From an uncultured Ruminococcus sp. (lineage in GTDB: Bacteria > Bacillota > Clostridia > Oscillospirales > Ruminococcaceae), in the NCBI GenBank assembly GCA_937902395.1, contig CALGTV010000102.1:1-64000 (forward strand): a stretch of 64,000 nucleotides of DNA, given 5' to 3'. The stretch's first letter is position 1. Every line of letters begins with the position of its first letter. A program made the position numbers and the translations under genes. Below are positions 38,715-48,197 of this stretch, in pieces. Under the pieces are notes generated by a model. The model had not been told where the DNA came from. It made no database searches and saw only the letters and a program-made list of their open reading frames with translations.

Positions 38715-39380
38715 ATGGCTGATGAAAAAAATGAGATAGCGGATAACGGCATATCAAAGCCAAACAATTGCAAGCATATTATACACTGCCTTAATATTAT
38801 AGGGCAGATAGAGGGACATTATATCCTCAGCGAGCAGAACAAAACGACGAAATACGAGCATATTATTCCCGCTCTTGTGGCAATAGAGCAGGATAGAAGC
38901 GTAGAGGGGCTTATAATAATCCTCAATACTATAGGCGGAGATGTGGAAGCAGGACTTGCCATTGCGGAGTTAATCGCAGGCATGAAAACGCCTACAGTTT
39001 CCCTTGTAGTAGGAGGCGGACATTCTATCGGTGTACCTCTTGCGGTATCAGCGAAAAAGTCCTTTATTGTGCCCTCAGCGTCCATGACAATACATCCCGT
39101 CCGCATGAACGGCACAGTTCTGGGAGTACCGCAGACGCTTGCCTATTTTGATAAAATGCAGGATAGAATAATTGATTTTGTCACAAAAAACAGCCGCATA
39201 AAAGAGGATGTATTCCGCAATATGATGATGAATACACAGGAGCTTGTACTTGATGTAGGCTCAGTGGCGGACGGCGAAAAGGCGGGAGAGCTTGGACTTA
39301 TCGACCACCTTGGAAGTCTTTCGGATGCAGTTGAATGTCTTTATGACATGATAGAAAATACAAAAATCAGATACGATTGA
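38715..39380 (+). CDS. tepA: ClpP-family serine protease TepA (YmfB-like)
   Basis: A 221-residue ClpP-fold protein without the usual ClpP pore-loop start. LIIILNTIGGDVEAGLAIAE near residue 75 carries the oxyanion GGD. The catalytic Ser is in GGGHSIGVPLAVSA near residue 103, where ClpP has G-x-A-A-S-M. MTIHPVRMNGT provides the His. The next gene is ftsK/spoIIIE, the same order as Bacillus ymfB(tepA)-spoIIIE, which supports this name. Proposed roles are signal peptide degradation or sporulation-related proteolysis. Confidence 0.85.
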   Translation: MADEKNEIADNGISKPNNCKHIIHCLNIIGQIEGHYILSEQNKTTKYEHIIPALVAIEQDRSVEGLIIILNTIGGDVEAGLAIAELIAGMKTPTVSLVVGGGHSIGVPLAVSAKKSFIVPSASMTIHPVRMNGTVLGVPQTLAYFDKMQDRIIDFVTKNSRIKEDVFRNMMMNTQELVLDVGSVADGEKAGELGLIDHLGSLSDAVECLYDMIENTKIRYD

Positions 39381-39400
39381 TACAGATTGCTGAAAATGCG

Positions 39401-39482
39401 GCGTAGGGGACGATGCCCACATCGCCCCTGCGTGAATTATTGCAAAATAGCCAATTTGTAGGGGCTGCCTTTGGCAGTCCGC
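39401..39482. repeat. REP-like composite element (forms A + B)
   Basis: First hairpin GTAGGGGACGATGCCCACAT followed by CGCCCCT, then a linker with TTGCAAAATAGCCAATTT, then GTAGGGGCTGCCTTTGGCAG followed by TCCGC. The linker matches 16880-16903, and the second hairpin is the near-exact reverse complement of 34695-34720. It sits between tepA and ftsK. Confidence 0.75.
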
Positions 39483-39542
39483 AAGAAACATTTTTTTGCA
39501 AACCTATTCAATTGTAAATGATAAAGAAAATCGGAGGCAATT

Positions 39543-42332
39543 ATGGCAGGTAAAAGAAAAAAATTTCTTTTAGGAGCTGACTTTATAGACGAAAATCTTA
39601 CCCGCGACGGCAAGCCGAAAGAAAAAGGCGCATCCGACGACGCGGATAACACACAGGAGCTTGACGTAATGAGCGCAAAGGCAATGCCCGACGAAGAAAA
39701 AGAAAAGCTCATGGAAAGAATTGAAAATGCTGAAAACAATACAGCTGCCAAAAAAAGTGTTAAATATGTAAAAGCTCAGGACGAGAAGCCCTATGCAAAT
39801 ACTCAGAGAACATCTTCTGCCAAGCAAACCGATGATTCAAACAAATTGGGAGAAGACGAAATCTTTACCGATGACCAGGCAAGAATTATCTCAATAGTAA
39901 CTTTTGCAATAGGCATACTTCTTGGCATGGCAGTACTGTTCAAGGGAACTGACGGTTGGCAGAGCTTCCATAATTACATATTAGGCGGATTCGGAATTGT
40001 TTCTCTTGCAGTGCCTGTAGGAGTTGTATATTCCTCCTATCTGATAGGAAAGCGTGACGACAAAGCCGCAGGAAAAATTGCGTCAATGTTTTTCTGGACT
40101 GTAATTGCCTGCTCCGCCGTTCAGGTATTTTTCGGCAGATTTATGCCTGAAAACGGACTTGGTGAATTTATTGGCAAAGCATTCAAGACAGGCGCTGATT
40201 ACAGCGGCGGCGGAATACTTGGTTCCTTTATCTCCTACTTTCTTTTAAACCTCCTCGGCAGAGGCGGAGCGGTTATTGTGATGATACTTACAATATTTGT
40301 AATGCTTCTCATAACCACTGGAAAAAATGTGGAGGATTTCTTCAAGATGCTGGCAATGCCCTTTAAATCTTTTGGAAAATGGGTAGAGGGAGTACGAAAT
40401 CTCTTTGACGGCGAATATGACTATTACGATGATGACGAAGATTTCGAGGAAGATACAGCAGGACAGAACAGCGGTATATCCATAGCTATGGATGATATCC
40501 AGCAGGTAAGCAGAAAGCTTCCCAGACTTGAAAAAGTTCCTGCAAGTCCTCAGGAGCAGAAAGAACTTGACGAGTTCAGCCGTGAGTTTGATATTCCGAT
40601 TCATGAAGGCGGAGTAAATATAAATAATGCGGATGATATAGCAGATTTAACTGATACTGCGGAAGATATCGCTGAGGAATCCGTTGATGAATTACCGGAA
40701 ACAGAGGATTCATCGCAGACAGAAACTGAAAATAACGAAGATTCTCAGGCAAATCTGGATAAGTTAATCTCAAAGGCAGTTGAAAACAAAGAGCGTCTTG
40801 ACAGAATAGCCGCAGGGGAGGTTGAAGAAGCCCCGAAACCTGAACAGCAGATGCCTTTATACATACTTCCCGGACTTGATTTGCTTTCACTTCCCACAAC
40901 AAGAAAAACAAGTACTGAGGCAGTAGCTGAAATGAACGAAAAGGCGGCAAAGATTGTAAATACATTCAAGAGCTTTGGCGTTGAGGTTACTATCAAGGAT
41001 ATTTACAGAGGCCCGTCTATTACTCGTTATGAGATACAGCCCGGAGCAGGCGTAAAAGTATCGAAAATACGCGGACTTGAGGACGATATTGCCCTTAGTC
41101 TTGCGGCTCAGGGTGTACGTCTTGAAGCTCCCGTTCCCGGCAAGGCGGCAGTTGGTATTGAGGTACCTAATATCAACAAGGATGTTGTAACTCTCCGCGA
41201 AATTCTTTCATCTGCTGAGTTCAGAAATGCCGACAGCAAGCTTGCCTTTGCAGTGGGAAAGGATATTACAGGAAATGCCATTGTAGGCGATATTACGAAG
41301 ATGCCCCATGTTATTATTGCAGGTACGACAGGTTCAGGTAAATCCGTATGTACACGTTCCATAATCATGAGCATACTCTATAAGGCAAAGCCTGACGAAG
41401 TAAAAATAATTCTTATCGACCCAAAAGTTGTTGAATTCAAGGTGTTTGACGGTATACCGCATCTGCTTATTCCAATTGTCACCGAGGCTAAAAAAGCGGC
41501 AGGTGCGCTGAACTGGGCTGTAAATGAGATGATGCGCCGATACAATACCTTTGCGGATATTGGTGCAAATGATATAAAATCCTACAACGAAATAGCCGAT
41601 GATGATGACGAAATAGAGCGTATGCCCCAAATTGTCATATTTATTGACGAGCTTGCGGATATGATGCTTGTGGCAGGAAAAGAAGTTGAAGATTCCATAT
41701 GCCGCCTTGCACAAATGGGACGTGCGGCAGGTATGCATCTTGTTGTAGCAACTCAGCGACCGACTACAGACGTTATCACAGGACTTATCAAGGCTAATAT
41801 CCCAAGCCGTATTGCGCTTTCAGTTATGTCGCAGGTGGATTCCAGAACAATTATTGATATGGCAGGCGCGGATAAGCTCCTTGGCAACGGCGATATGCTG
41901 TATATGCCCATTGGTACAAGCAAGCCTATACGTATACAGGGATGTTTTGCATCTTCAAAGGATATTAACGAAACATTGAATTTCATACGCGCACAGGCAA
42001 CAGGGGAATACGACAAGCAGATTGTTGAAGCTGTTGAAAACTTTGTACCACAAACCAAGGGCGACCATGGCGGCAGTTCCGACAGTGGCTTTGAATCGGG
42101 TTCTGACGAGGATTTAATCATCAGAGCGGCAGAGGTTGCAGTGAATAACGGGCAGATATCCACAACAATGCTTCAAAGGAAGCTGAAACTGGGATATGCA
42201 AGGGCTTCACGTATCATGGACGAGCTGGAGGAACGCGGCATAGTCAGCGAAGCAGAGGGTTCAAAACCCCGAAAGGTGCTCATGTCAAAAATGCAGTTTG
42301 ACGAATGGAAGCTGCGTAAACTGGAAGAATAG
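39543..42332 (+). CDS. ftsK: DNA translocase FtsK/SpoIIIE
   Basis: A 929-residue hexameric DNA pump. The N-terminus is long and charged (about 110 residues), followed by four membrane helices (about 113-255), a variable acidic linker (to about 430), the alpha and beta motor domains with Walker A AGTTGSGKSV near residue 594 and Walker B QIVIFIDELADMMLV, and the RecA core ending in VATQRPTTDVITG. The C-terminal gamma winged helix (about 860-925, EDLIIRAAEVAVNNGQIS, GYARASRIMDELEERG) reads orienting DNA sequences. It moves chromosomes through the division or sporulation septum. The ribosome site GGAGG is strong. Confidence 0.96.
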   Translation: MAGKRKKFLLGADFIDENLTRDGKPKEKGASDDADNTQELDVMSAKAMPDEEKEKLMERIENAENNTAAKKSVKYVKAQDEKPYANTQRTSSAKQTDDSNKLGEDEIFTDDQARIISIVTFAIGILLGMAVLFKGTDGWQSFHNYILGGFGIVSLAVPVGVVYSSYLIGKRDDKAAGKIASMFFWTVIACSAVQVFFGRFMPENGLGEFIGKAFKTGADYSGGGILGSFISYFLLNLLGRGGAVIVMILTIFVMLLITTGKNVEDFFKMLAMPFKSFGKWVEGVRNLFDGEYDYYDDDEDFEEDTAGQNSGISIAMDDIQQVSRKLPRLEKVPASPQEQKELDEFSREFDIPIHEGGVNINNADDIADLTDTAEDIAEESVDELPETEDSSQTETENNEDSQANLDKLISKAVENKERLDRIAAGEVEEAPKPEQQMPLYILPGLDLLSLPTTRKTSTEAVAEMNEKAAKIVNTFKSFGVEVTIKDIYRGPSITRYEIQPGAGVKVSKIRGLEDDIALSLAAQGVRLEAPVPGKAAVGIEVPNINKDVVTLREILSSAEFRNADSKLAFAVGKDITGNAIVGDITKMPHVIIAGTTGSGKSVCTRSIIMSILYKAKPDEVKIILIDPKVVEFKVFDGIPHLLIPIVTEAKKAAGALNWAVNEMMRRYNTFADIGANDIKSYNEIADDDDEIERMPQIVIFIDELADMMLVAGKEVEDSICRLAQMGRAAGMHLVVATQRPTTDVITGLIKANIPSRIALSVMSQVDSRTIIDMAGADKLLGNGDMLYMPIGTSKPIRIQGCFASSKDINETLNFIRAQATGEYDKQIVEAVENFVPQTKGDHGGSSDSGFESGSDEDLIIRAAEVAVNNGQISTTMLQRKLKLGYARASRIMDELEERGIVSEAEGSKPRKVLMSKMQFDEWKLRKLEE

Positions 42333-42392
42333 CAGGCAGTGCCTGCACCCGTCTGTTCTTTTCAAGAATTAATTGATTGGTGAGATAATTAT

Positions 42393-44345
42393 ATGTATGA
42401 CAAGTTTATACCATTAACAAGAAAAGAAATGGAAGAAAACGGCATTGAGCAGTTTGATTTCATTTACATAACAGGAGATGCCTACGTTGACCACCCAAGC
42501 TTTGGTGCGGCAATCGTTACCCGTCTTATTGAAGCTATGGGATATACAGTGGGAATTATCTCTCAGCCGGACTGGCACAGCGACAGGGATTTTCGCAAAT
42601 TCGGCTGTCCGAAATATGCCTTTCTGGTAACATCGGGAAATATAGATTCCATGGTTGCACATTATACAGCGGCAAAGCGCAAGCGCTCCGACGATGCCTA
42701 TACCGCAGGAGGAATTGCAGGAAAACGCCCTGACAGAGCTGTTATTGTGTACTGTCAGAAGCTCCGCGAGTATTTCGGGGATATCCCAATAGCTATAGGC
42801 GGACTTGAAGCCTCTCTCCGACGTTTCGCCCATTATGATTACTGGGACGATGCTGTCCGTCCCTCAGTTCTTGCAGACAGCGGCGCAGATTTGCTTATGT
42901 TCGGCATGGGCGAGCATCAGATACAGGAGCTTTGCACGCGCCTTGCAAATGGCGAAAACATAAAGGATATCCACGATATACGCGGTACCTGCTACATGAC
43001 AGAGCCTGTAAATACGCCTTTAGGTGCGGCACAATGCCCATCTTTTGAACAGGTACGTGACAATAAGAGGGAATACGCAAAGGCTACGAAAATCCAGTAC
43101 GACTGGCAGGACGAGGTATACGGCAAGACGGTCATACAGCGCCACGGGAATATGATGCTTGTGCAGAATCCTCCTGCAAAGAGCCTTACAACAGAGGAGC
43201 TGGATTACATATACAGTTTGCCTTATACACGGCGGTATCACCCGTCATATGAGGCTTTGGGCGGTGTTCCGGGAATTGAGGAAGTACGTTTTTCAATCAC
43301 TCATAACCGCGGCTGTTTCGGATACTGTAATTTCTGCTCAATTGCGCTTCATCAGGGGCGAAAAATCACCGTAAGAAGTGAGGAATCTGTTCTTGCGGAG
43401 GCGGAGAGAATTACAAAAATGCCCGATTTCAAGGGGTATATCCACGATGTAGGCGGTCCAACGGCAAATTTCCGTCATACTTCCTGTGAAAAGCAGATTG
43501 AAAAGGGGCTTTGCATGGGTAAAAAATGCCTTGCTCCCACACCATGTCCTGCATTAAAGGCAGACCACAGCGAATATCTGGCTATGCTGCGTAAAATCAG
43601 GGCAATCAAGGGCATCAAAAAGGTGTTTATCCGTTCAGGAATCCGCTATGATTATCTTATGGAGGATAAAAACGACGAATTTATCCGTGAGTTGATAAAA
43701 CATCACGTAAGCGGACAGCTGAAAGTTGCTCCCGAGCATTGTTCAGCTGTTGTTCTGGATAAAATGGGCAAGCCTCATATTGAAGCATACAAGGCATTTC
43801 AGAAGCGATTTTACGAGATAACAAAGGGAATCGGCAAGGAACAGTATCTTGTGCCATATCTCATGTCCTCCCACCCCGGAAGTACGCTGAATGAGGCTAT
43901 AGACCTTGCGCTTTTCCTCCGTGACAACAAAATCCGTCCTGAGCAGGTGCAGGATTTCTACCCAACACCGGGAACGATTTCAACTTGTATGTTTTACACG
44001 GAGCTTGACCCTTACACCATGGAAAAGGTGTATGTCCCGAAAACTCCAAAGGAAAAGGCAATGCAGAGGGCACTGTTACAGTATTTCCGCCCTCAGAATA
44101 AAGAAATCGTCCTTGAAGCGCTGAAAAAAGCAGGACGTTATGATCTCATAGGCAGTTCGCCAAATTGTCTTGTTGAGGACGACAAGCCGAAATCACGCAG
44201 TAAGGGCGGTGAAAAACAATGGCAAGACGGCAGAAATCAGAAAAAACGAGGTTCAGGACATCAACCAAAGTCTCAGCACCGAAAAGATATAAAATCAAAA
44301 GGCAGAGCAACAGGAAAGAAACAGAGCGGAAAACCCAGAGTTTAG
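42393..44345 (+). CDS. YgiQ family radical SAM protein
   Basis: A 650-residue protein (UPF0313). An N-terminal B12-binding-like region (FIYITGDAYVDHPSFGAAI) precedes the radical SAM core with RGCFGYCNFC near residue 315 as the 4Fe-4S ligand set, then GPTANFRHTSC and further cysteines (GKKCLAPTPCPAL), and the C-terminal DUF3362-type part (YLVPYLMSSHPGS, QDFYPTPGTIST). The last 55 residues are a disordered basic tail (KSRSKGGEKQWQDGRNQKKR). The reaction is unknown for the family. The tail-coding DNA also encodes the start of the next gene in another frame (127-base overlap). Confidence 0.93.
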   Translation: MYDKFIPLTRKEMEENGIEQFDFIYITGDAYVDHPSFGAAIVTRLIEAMGYTVGIISQPDWHSDRDFRKFGCPKYAFLVTSGNIDSMVAHYTAAKRKRSDDAYTAGGIAGKRPDRAVIVYCQKLREYFGDIPIAIGGLEASLRRFAHYDYWDDAVRPSVLADSGADLLMFGMGEHQIQELCTRLANGENIKDIHDIRGTCYMTEPVNTPLGAAQCPSFEQVRDNKREYAKATKIQYDWQDEVYGKTVIQRHGNMMLVQNPPAKSLTTEELDYIYSLPYTRRYHPSYEALGGVPGIEEVRFSITHNRGCFGYCNFCSIALHQGRKITVRSEESVLAEAERITKMPDFKGYIHDVGGPTANFRHTSCEKQIEKGLCMGKKCLAPTPCPALKADHSEYLAMLRKIRAIKGIKKVFIRSGIRYDYLMEDKNDEFIRELIKHHVSGQLKVAPEHCSAVVLDKMGKPHIEAYKAFQKRFYEITKGIGKEQYLVPYLMSSHPGSTLNEAIDLALFLRDNKIRPEQVQDFYPTPGTISTCMFYTELDPYTMEKVYVPKTPKEKAMQRALLQYFRPQNKEIVLEALKKAGRYDLIGSSPNCLVEDDKPKSRSKGGEKQWQDGRNQKKRGSGHQPKSQHRKDIKSKGRATGKKQSGKPRV

Positions 44346-45217
44346 GCGGAATCGGCACAGTAATACTCAGTATTTTCCTGCTGATAGCGATAATTGTATG
44401 GAACAGCGTAAGAGGCAGTATTCACAAGCCTGCTGACGACAATCTCAGAGTTCATTTCATCGATGTAGGGCAGGGGGACTGCATTTACATCAGCTGCGGC
44501 GGCGAAAATATGCTCATAGACTGCGGTGAACATTCTGAGGCTGATAAGGTTATCGGCTATCTCTACCGAGAGGGCGTTGAAACTCTCGATTATGTCATTG
44601 CGACTCATCCTCACTCCGACCATATGGGCGGAATGAGCGAGATAATCAGCTGTTTTGACGTTGGAGAGGTAATAATTCCACCGCTTACAACAGAGGCGAT
44701 TCCCGTTTCCGTATATTTTGAAAAATTTCTCGACGCTGTGGAGGATACCGAAACAGACCTTGTAAAATCGGAAGTGGGAATGAAAAAGCAAATGGGCGAC
44801 GCGGAATTCCGTATAATCTCTCCGTGGCAGTGCGACAGTGAAAATCTCAATAACTGCTCTGTGGGAGTAATATTGAAACACGGCAAGAATAATTTCTGCT
44901 TTACAGGAGATTCCGAGGCAGAGGCTGAGGAAAAAATGGTTCTTTCGGGAGTAACCGAAAATGTAGACGTATACAAGGCGGCACACCACGGAAGCGATAC
45001 ATCAAATACGGATTTGTTTCTCACAGCGCTTTCGCCTGAAATTGTTGTGGTGTCCTGCGGTGCAGGGAACAGCTACGGTCATCCTGTAGATTCCATAATG
45101 AAGCGCTTTGATAAATTTGCCGACCAGATATACCGCACAGACCTTGACGGAACTGTTGTTATATCCTCCGACGGAAAAGAACTTGAAGTGTCAACGGAAA
45201 GGAAAAATTCATGGTAA
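44219..45217 (+). CDS. ComEC/Rec2-like metallo-beta-lactamase fold hydrolase, membrane-anchored
   Basis: A 332-residue protein. Residues 1-42 are basic, one helix follows (about 45-65, IGTVILSIFLLIAIIVWNSV), and the rest is an MBL domain: VHFIDVGQGDCIYI, the metal motif ATHPHSDHMGG, FCFTGDSEAEAE, AAHHGSDTSN and a final SYGHPVDSI. It matches the C-terminal hydrolase domain of ComEC without the channel, a common stand-alone form. The start at 44219 has GGGCGGTG upstream. No ATG, GTG or TTG in frame is found between the end of the overlap and the helix, so the start must lie inside the ygiQ-like gene. DUF3006 follows with 7 bases of overlap. Confidence 0.88.
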   Translation: MARRQKSEKTRFRTSTKVSAPKRYKIKRQSNRKETERKTQSLGGIGTVILSIFLLIAIIVWNSVRGSIHKPADDNLRVHFIDVGQGDCIYISCGGENMLIDCGEHSEADKVIGYLYREGVETLDYVIATHPHSDHMGGMSEIISCFDVGEVIIPPLTTEAIPVSVYFEKFLDAVEDTETDLVKSEVGMKKQMGDAEFRIISPWQCDSENLNNCSVGVILKHGKNNFCFTGDSEAEAEEKMVLSGVTENVDVYKAAHHGSDTSNTDLFLTALSPEIVVVSCGAGNSYGHPVDSIMKRFDKFADQIYRTDLDGTVVISSDGKELEVSTERKNSW

Positions 45218-45420
45218 TCGACCGCATAGAAAATGGCTATGCCGTAATTGAAAATGAGGGAATAATGCTTGATATCCCCCTTTCACAGCTTCCCGACGGC
45301 GTAAAGGAGGGCGATGTGCTCACCTTTGAAAACGGAATATATTTCAGAGATGAACTCGCCGCCGCAGAACACAGGGAAAAAATATCGGCAAGGCTTGAAA
45401 ACTTATTTAAAAGGAAATAA
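45211..45420 (+). CDS. DUF3006 protein
   Basis: A 69-residue protein, MVIDRIENGYAVIENEGIML then a LPDGVKEGDVLTFE motif and a charged C-terminal helix. DUF3006 genes are very often next to ComEC-like MBL genes, as here (start inside the stop region of that gene, ribosome site AAAGGAAA). Possibly a small beta-barrel partner of the hydrolase. Confidence 0.88.
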   Translation: MVIDRIENGYAVIENEGIMLDIPLSQLPDGVKEGDVLTFENGIYFRDELAAAEHREKISARLENLFKRK

Positions 45421-45422
45421 AA

Positions 45423-46640
45423 ATGACAGATACTATTATAATTGGCGGCGGCGCGGCAGGATGTGTTGCGGCTATATATGCGGCGCGCTGGGGAAAGAGC
45501 GTTATGCTCTTTGAAAAAAATGAGCGTATCGGCAGAAAACTGCGCATAACAGGAAAGGGGCGGTGCAACGTCACCAACAATTCTCCGACCCGTGAGCATA
45601 TGGAGAATATCCCTGTAAACAGCCGATTTATGTACAGTTCTTTTGCAATGTACGGCGCAGAGGAAACAATGGCTTTCTTTGAGGAGCTTGGAGTGCCTCT
45701 GAAAACCGAAAGGGGTAACAGAGTTTTCCCAGTAAGCGACAATGCGGAGGATATTGTAAATGCCCTTGACCGCGAGTTGAAAAATCTCGGGGTAAAAATC
45801 GTGAGAAAAGCGGTAAAATCCCTGATTATCGTTGACGGCGCATGCAGGGGTGTAATTGCCGACGGCAAGGAATATCGCAGTCAGAGCGTTCTTGTTGCCT
45901 GCGGCGGAAAATCCTATCCTGCAACAGGCTCAACAGGTGACGGCTATATTTTCGCGGAGCAGGCAGGTCATACCGTAACAGAGCTGAAACCCAGCCTTGT
46001 GCCGCTTACCTCTCCCGATAAATTCTGCGCGGAGCTTATGGGACTTTCCCTCCGCAATGTCACATTGAAGCTTATGGAGGGCGAAAAGACGGTATACAGC
46101 GAAATGGGAGAAATGCTGTTCACTCATTTCGGCATGAGCGGTCCTCTTGTGCTTTCTGCAAGCAGTCATATCAAAGAGATGAAACCAAATCGCTTCAAGG
46201 CTGTTATCGACCTGAAACCTGCCCTTACTGCTGAACAGCTTGATGCGCGTATTCAGCGTGATTTCGCGGAAAATCTAAACCGCGATTTCCAGAACGGCAT
46301 ACGCAAACTTCTTCCTGCAAAGCTTATCCCCGTAATAGTGAAGCTTTCGGGAATCGCTCCCGAAAGGAAGATTAACAGCATTACCAAAGAGGAACGGCGG
46401 AAATTCGGGGAATTAATAAAGGCTTTCCCCGTGAGAATTTCGGGATTCCGCCCCATTGACGAGGCGATAATCACCAGCGGCGGAGTAAGCGTAAAGGAAA
46501 TAGACCCGAAAACTATGGAATCCAAGCTTGTAAGCGGACTTTTCTTTGCAGGAGAGGTTATAGACGTTGACGCATACACAGGAGGATTTAATTTGCAGAT
46601 TGCATTCTCTACCGCGTATTCAGCGGCTTTATACTTATAA
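45423..46640 (+). CDS. HI0933/YhiN-type FAD-dependent oxidoreductase
   Basis: A 405-residue flavoprotein. The N-terminal Rossmann motif is IIGGGAAGCVAAIYAAR. RIGRKLRITGKGRCNVTN (the TGxGRCN signature) is near residue 38, CGGKSYPATGSTGDGY near residue 160, and SGLFFAGEVIDVDAYTGGFN (FAD-binding end) near residue 378. The family has no firmly assigned substrate; some members are called aminoacetone oxidase. Tightly packed in the operon, 2 bases after the DUF3006 gene. Confidence 0.93.
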   Translation: MTDTIIIGGGAAGCVAAIYAARWGKSVMLFEKNERIGRKLRITGKGRCNVTNNSPTREHMENIPVNSRFMYSSFAMYGAEETMAFFEELGVPLKTERGNRVFPVSDNAEDIVNALDRELKNLGVKIVRKAVKSLIIVDGACRGVIADGKEYRSQSVLVACGGKSYPATGSTGDGYIFAEQAGHTVTELKPSLVPLTSPDKFCAELMGLSLRNVTLKLMEGEKTVYSEMGEMLFTHFGMSGPLVLSASSHIKEMKPNRFKAVIDLKPALTAEQLDARIQRDFAENLNRDFQNGIRKLLPAKLIPVIVKLSGIAPERKINSITKEERRKFGELIKAFPVRISGFRPIDEAIITSGGVSVKEIDPKTMESKLVSGLFFAGEVIDVDAYTGGFNLQIAFSTAYSAALYL

Positions 46641-46652
46641 GGAGTGACAGAT

Positions 46653-47015
46653 ATGGGATGTATTGGTAATATTTTATGGGTTATTTTCGGCGGTTTATTC
46701 AGTGCATTATGCTGGATAATCGTGGGAGTTTTGTGGTGCATAACCATTGTGGGAATTCCTGTGGGTGTGCAATGCTTCAAGTTTGCAGGGCTTTCCTTTA
46801 TGCCCTTTGGCAAGGAAGTTGAATACAAGGGCGGTGCAGTTTCCACATTAATAAACATTTTATGGCTGATTTTCGGCGGTCTTGAAATGGCGGCTGCCTT
46901 TTGTTTATGGGGAATTTGCCTGTGCATTACAATAATCGGCATACCTTTCGGACTGCAATTCTTCAAGCTTGCTAAGCTTGCACTTTTACCCTTTGGTGCG
47001 GAGATACGCAGTTGA
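46653..47015 (+). CDS. YccF family membrane protein
   Basis: A 120-residue protein starting MGCIGNILWVIFGG at 46653 with GGAG 9 bases upstream. It consists of two duplicated YccF units, each NILWxIFGG, then IxGIPxGxQxFK and ALLPFG or SFMPFG. Two to four helices. Function is unknown in general. Confidence 0.9.
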   Translation: MGCIGNILWVIFGGLFSALCWIIVGVLWCITIVGIPVGVQCFKFAGLSFMPFGKEVEYKGGAVSTLINILWLIFGGLEMAAAFCLWGICLCITIIGIPFGLQFFKLAKLALLPFGAEIRS

Positions 47016-47533
47016 TTATGGAGAACTTTTTCAGAAACTTTTTCCGATATTCATTTGAGTTTATGCTTGCAGGCTTCGTGGGCTGGCTTTACGAGGTCGC
47101 GGTTGTGTGGATAATGTACGGGTATGTCTACAACAGAGGTATGCTTCATATGCCAATTGTGCCGATATATGCCGTGGGAGCGTTTATTCTCCTTGCTTTT
47201 CTCGGCAGAAAAAAGCACAGTCCTTTATTCGTTTTTACTGTTTCGGCGGTAATCACAACGGTTTTTGAACTTGGCGCGTCATATCTGCTTGATTTTATAT
47301 TCGGCAGACACTTCTGGACATATGAGGACTGGTATTTTTCAATACTTGACCGCGCAAGCCTGATTTCAAGCGTAATATTCGGCTTATTCGCCCTGCTGTA
47401 TCTCTTTGTGGTTCATCCGCTTTCGGGAAAACTCAGCGAAAAGCTTCCGAAGTGGGTATGTATAGGATTTGCAGTTCTTACAGCGGCGGCTGTTGCTGTG
47501 GACGCAGTAATTTCATTTACAGAATGGAGATAA
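47012..47533 (+). CDS. CmpB-type putative ABC transporter permease (PF06541-like)
   Basis: A 173-residue membrane protein with five helices and the family stretch GWLYEVAVVWIMYGYVYNRG followed by MLHMPIVPIYAVGAF, then ELGASYLLDFIFGRHFWTYE. The start is taken as TTG at 47012, because GGAG lies 8 bases before it and it overlaps the yccF stop. ATG at 47018 is an alternative. The family also has a smaller member at 19865. Function unestablished. Confidence 0.85.
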   Translation: MIMENFFRNFFRYSFEFMLAGFVGWLYEVAVVWIMYGYVYNRGMLHMPIVPIYAVGAFILLAFLGRKKHSPLFVFTVSAVITTVFELGASYLLDFIFGRHFWTYEDWYFSILDRASLISSVIFGLFALLYLFVVHPLSGKLSEKLPKWVCIGFAVLTAAAVAVDAVISFTEWR

Positions 47534-47536
47534 ATT

Positions 47537-48196
47537 ATGAAAACAATAAATATAGCTATTGACGGCCCTGCAGGTGCAGGAAAAAGTACCATTGCGAAAA
47601 TGGTTTCCGCGGATATGGGGTATATCTATGTGGACACAGGCGCAATGTATCGCGCTGTAGCCCTTTATCTCACAGAGAACAATATACCCGACGAGGATAT
47701 TGAAAAGGTTCTGGGAGATGTTGACGTATCCCTTAAATTCATTGACGGCGCACAGCGTGTATATCTGGGAGACAGAGACGTATCTGAACTTATCCGCACT
47801 CCCGAAATATCCATGGCGGCTTCGAGAACTTCCGCAATTCCTGCGGTGAGAGCAAGACTTTTTGATTTACAGCAGAAGCTTGCCCGTGAAAATAATATAA
47901 TTATGGACGGCAGGGATATTGGAACAGTTGTGCTTCCAAATGCCGACGTTAAGATATTTCTCACAGCCTCAGCAGAGGAACGAGCAAACCGCCGATACAA
48001 AGAACTTTCAGAAAAGCCTGATTGCCCGACCTATGAGGAGATACTCAAGGATATCGTACAGCGCGATTATAACGATATGAACCGCGAAACAGCTCCGCTG
48101 AAACAGGCAGAGGACGCTGTTCTTGTAGATACAACAGAGCTTACTCTGGAGCAGTCTGCGGCAAAAATTGCTGAAATAATCAAGGAGAGGGTGTAG
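47537..48196 (+). CDS. cmk: cytidylate kinase
   Basis: A 219-residue CMP/dCMP kinase. P-loop GPAGAGKSTIAK at residue 10; YVDTGAMYRAVAL; then DGRDIGTVVLPNADVKIFLT and the lid ANRRYKELSE. The CMP-binding insert of about 40 residues (EISMAASRTSAIPAVR) marks the long bacterial type. It lies just before plsC and ispH-rpsA, the standard Clostridia order cmk-plsC-ispH/rpsA. Confidence 0.97.
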   Translation: MKTINIAIDGPAGAGKSTIAKMVSADMGYIYVDTGAMYRAVALYLTENNIPDEDIEKVLGDVDVSLKFIDGAQRVYLGDRDVSELIRTPEISMAASRTSAIPAVRARLFDLQQKLARENNIIMDGRDIGTVVLPNADVKIFLTASAEERANRRYKELSEKPDCPTYEEILKDIVQRDYNDMNRETAPLKQAEDAVLVDTTELTLEQSAAKIAEIIKERV

Positions 48197-48197
48197 T

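Noticed and set aside
40245..40965. Two minus-strand frames opposite ftsK
   Set aside because: Shadows of the membrane helices and acidic linker of FtsK, without ribosome sites.
44342..44989. 215-codon minus-strand frame opposite the ComEC-like gene
   Set aside because: The plus-strand frame has all metallo-beta-lactamase motifs; the antisense frame has no recognisable features.
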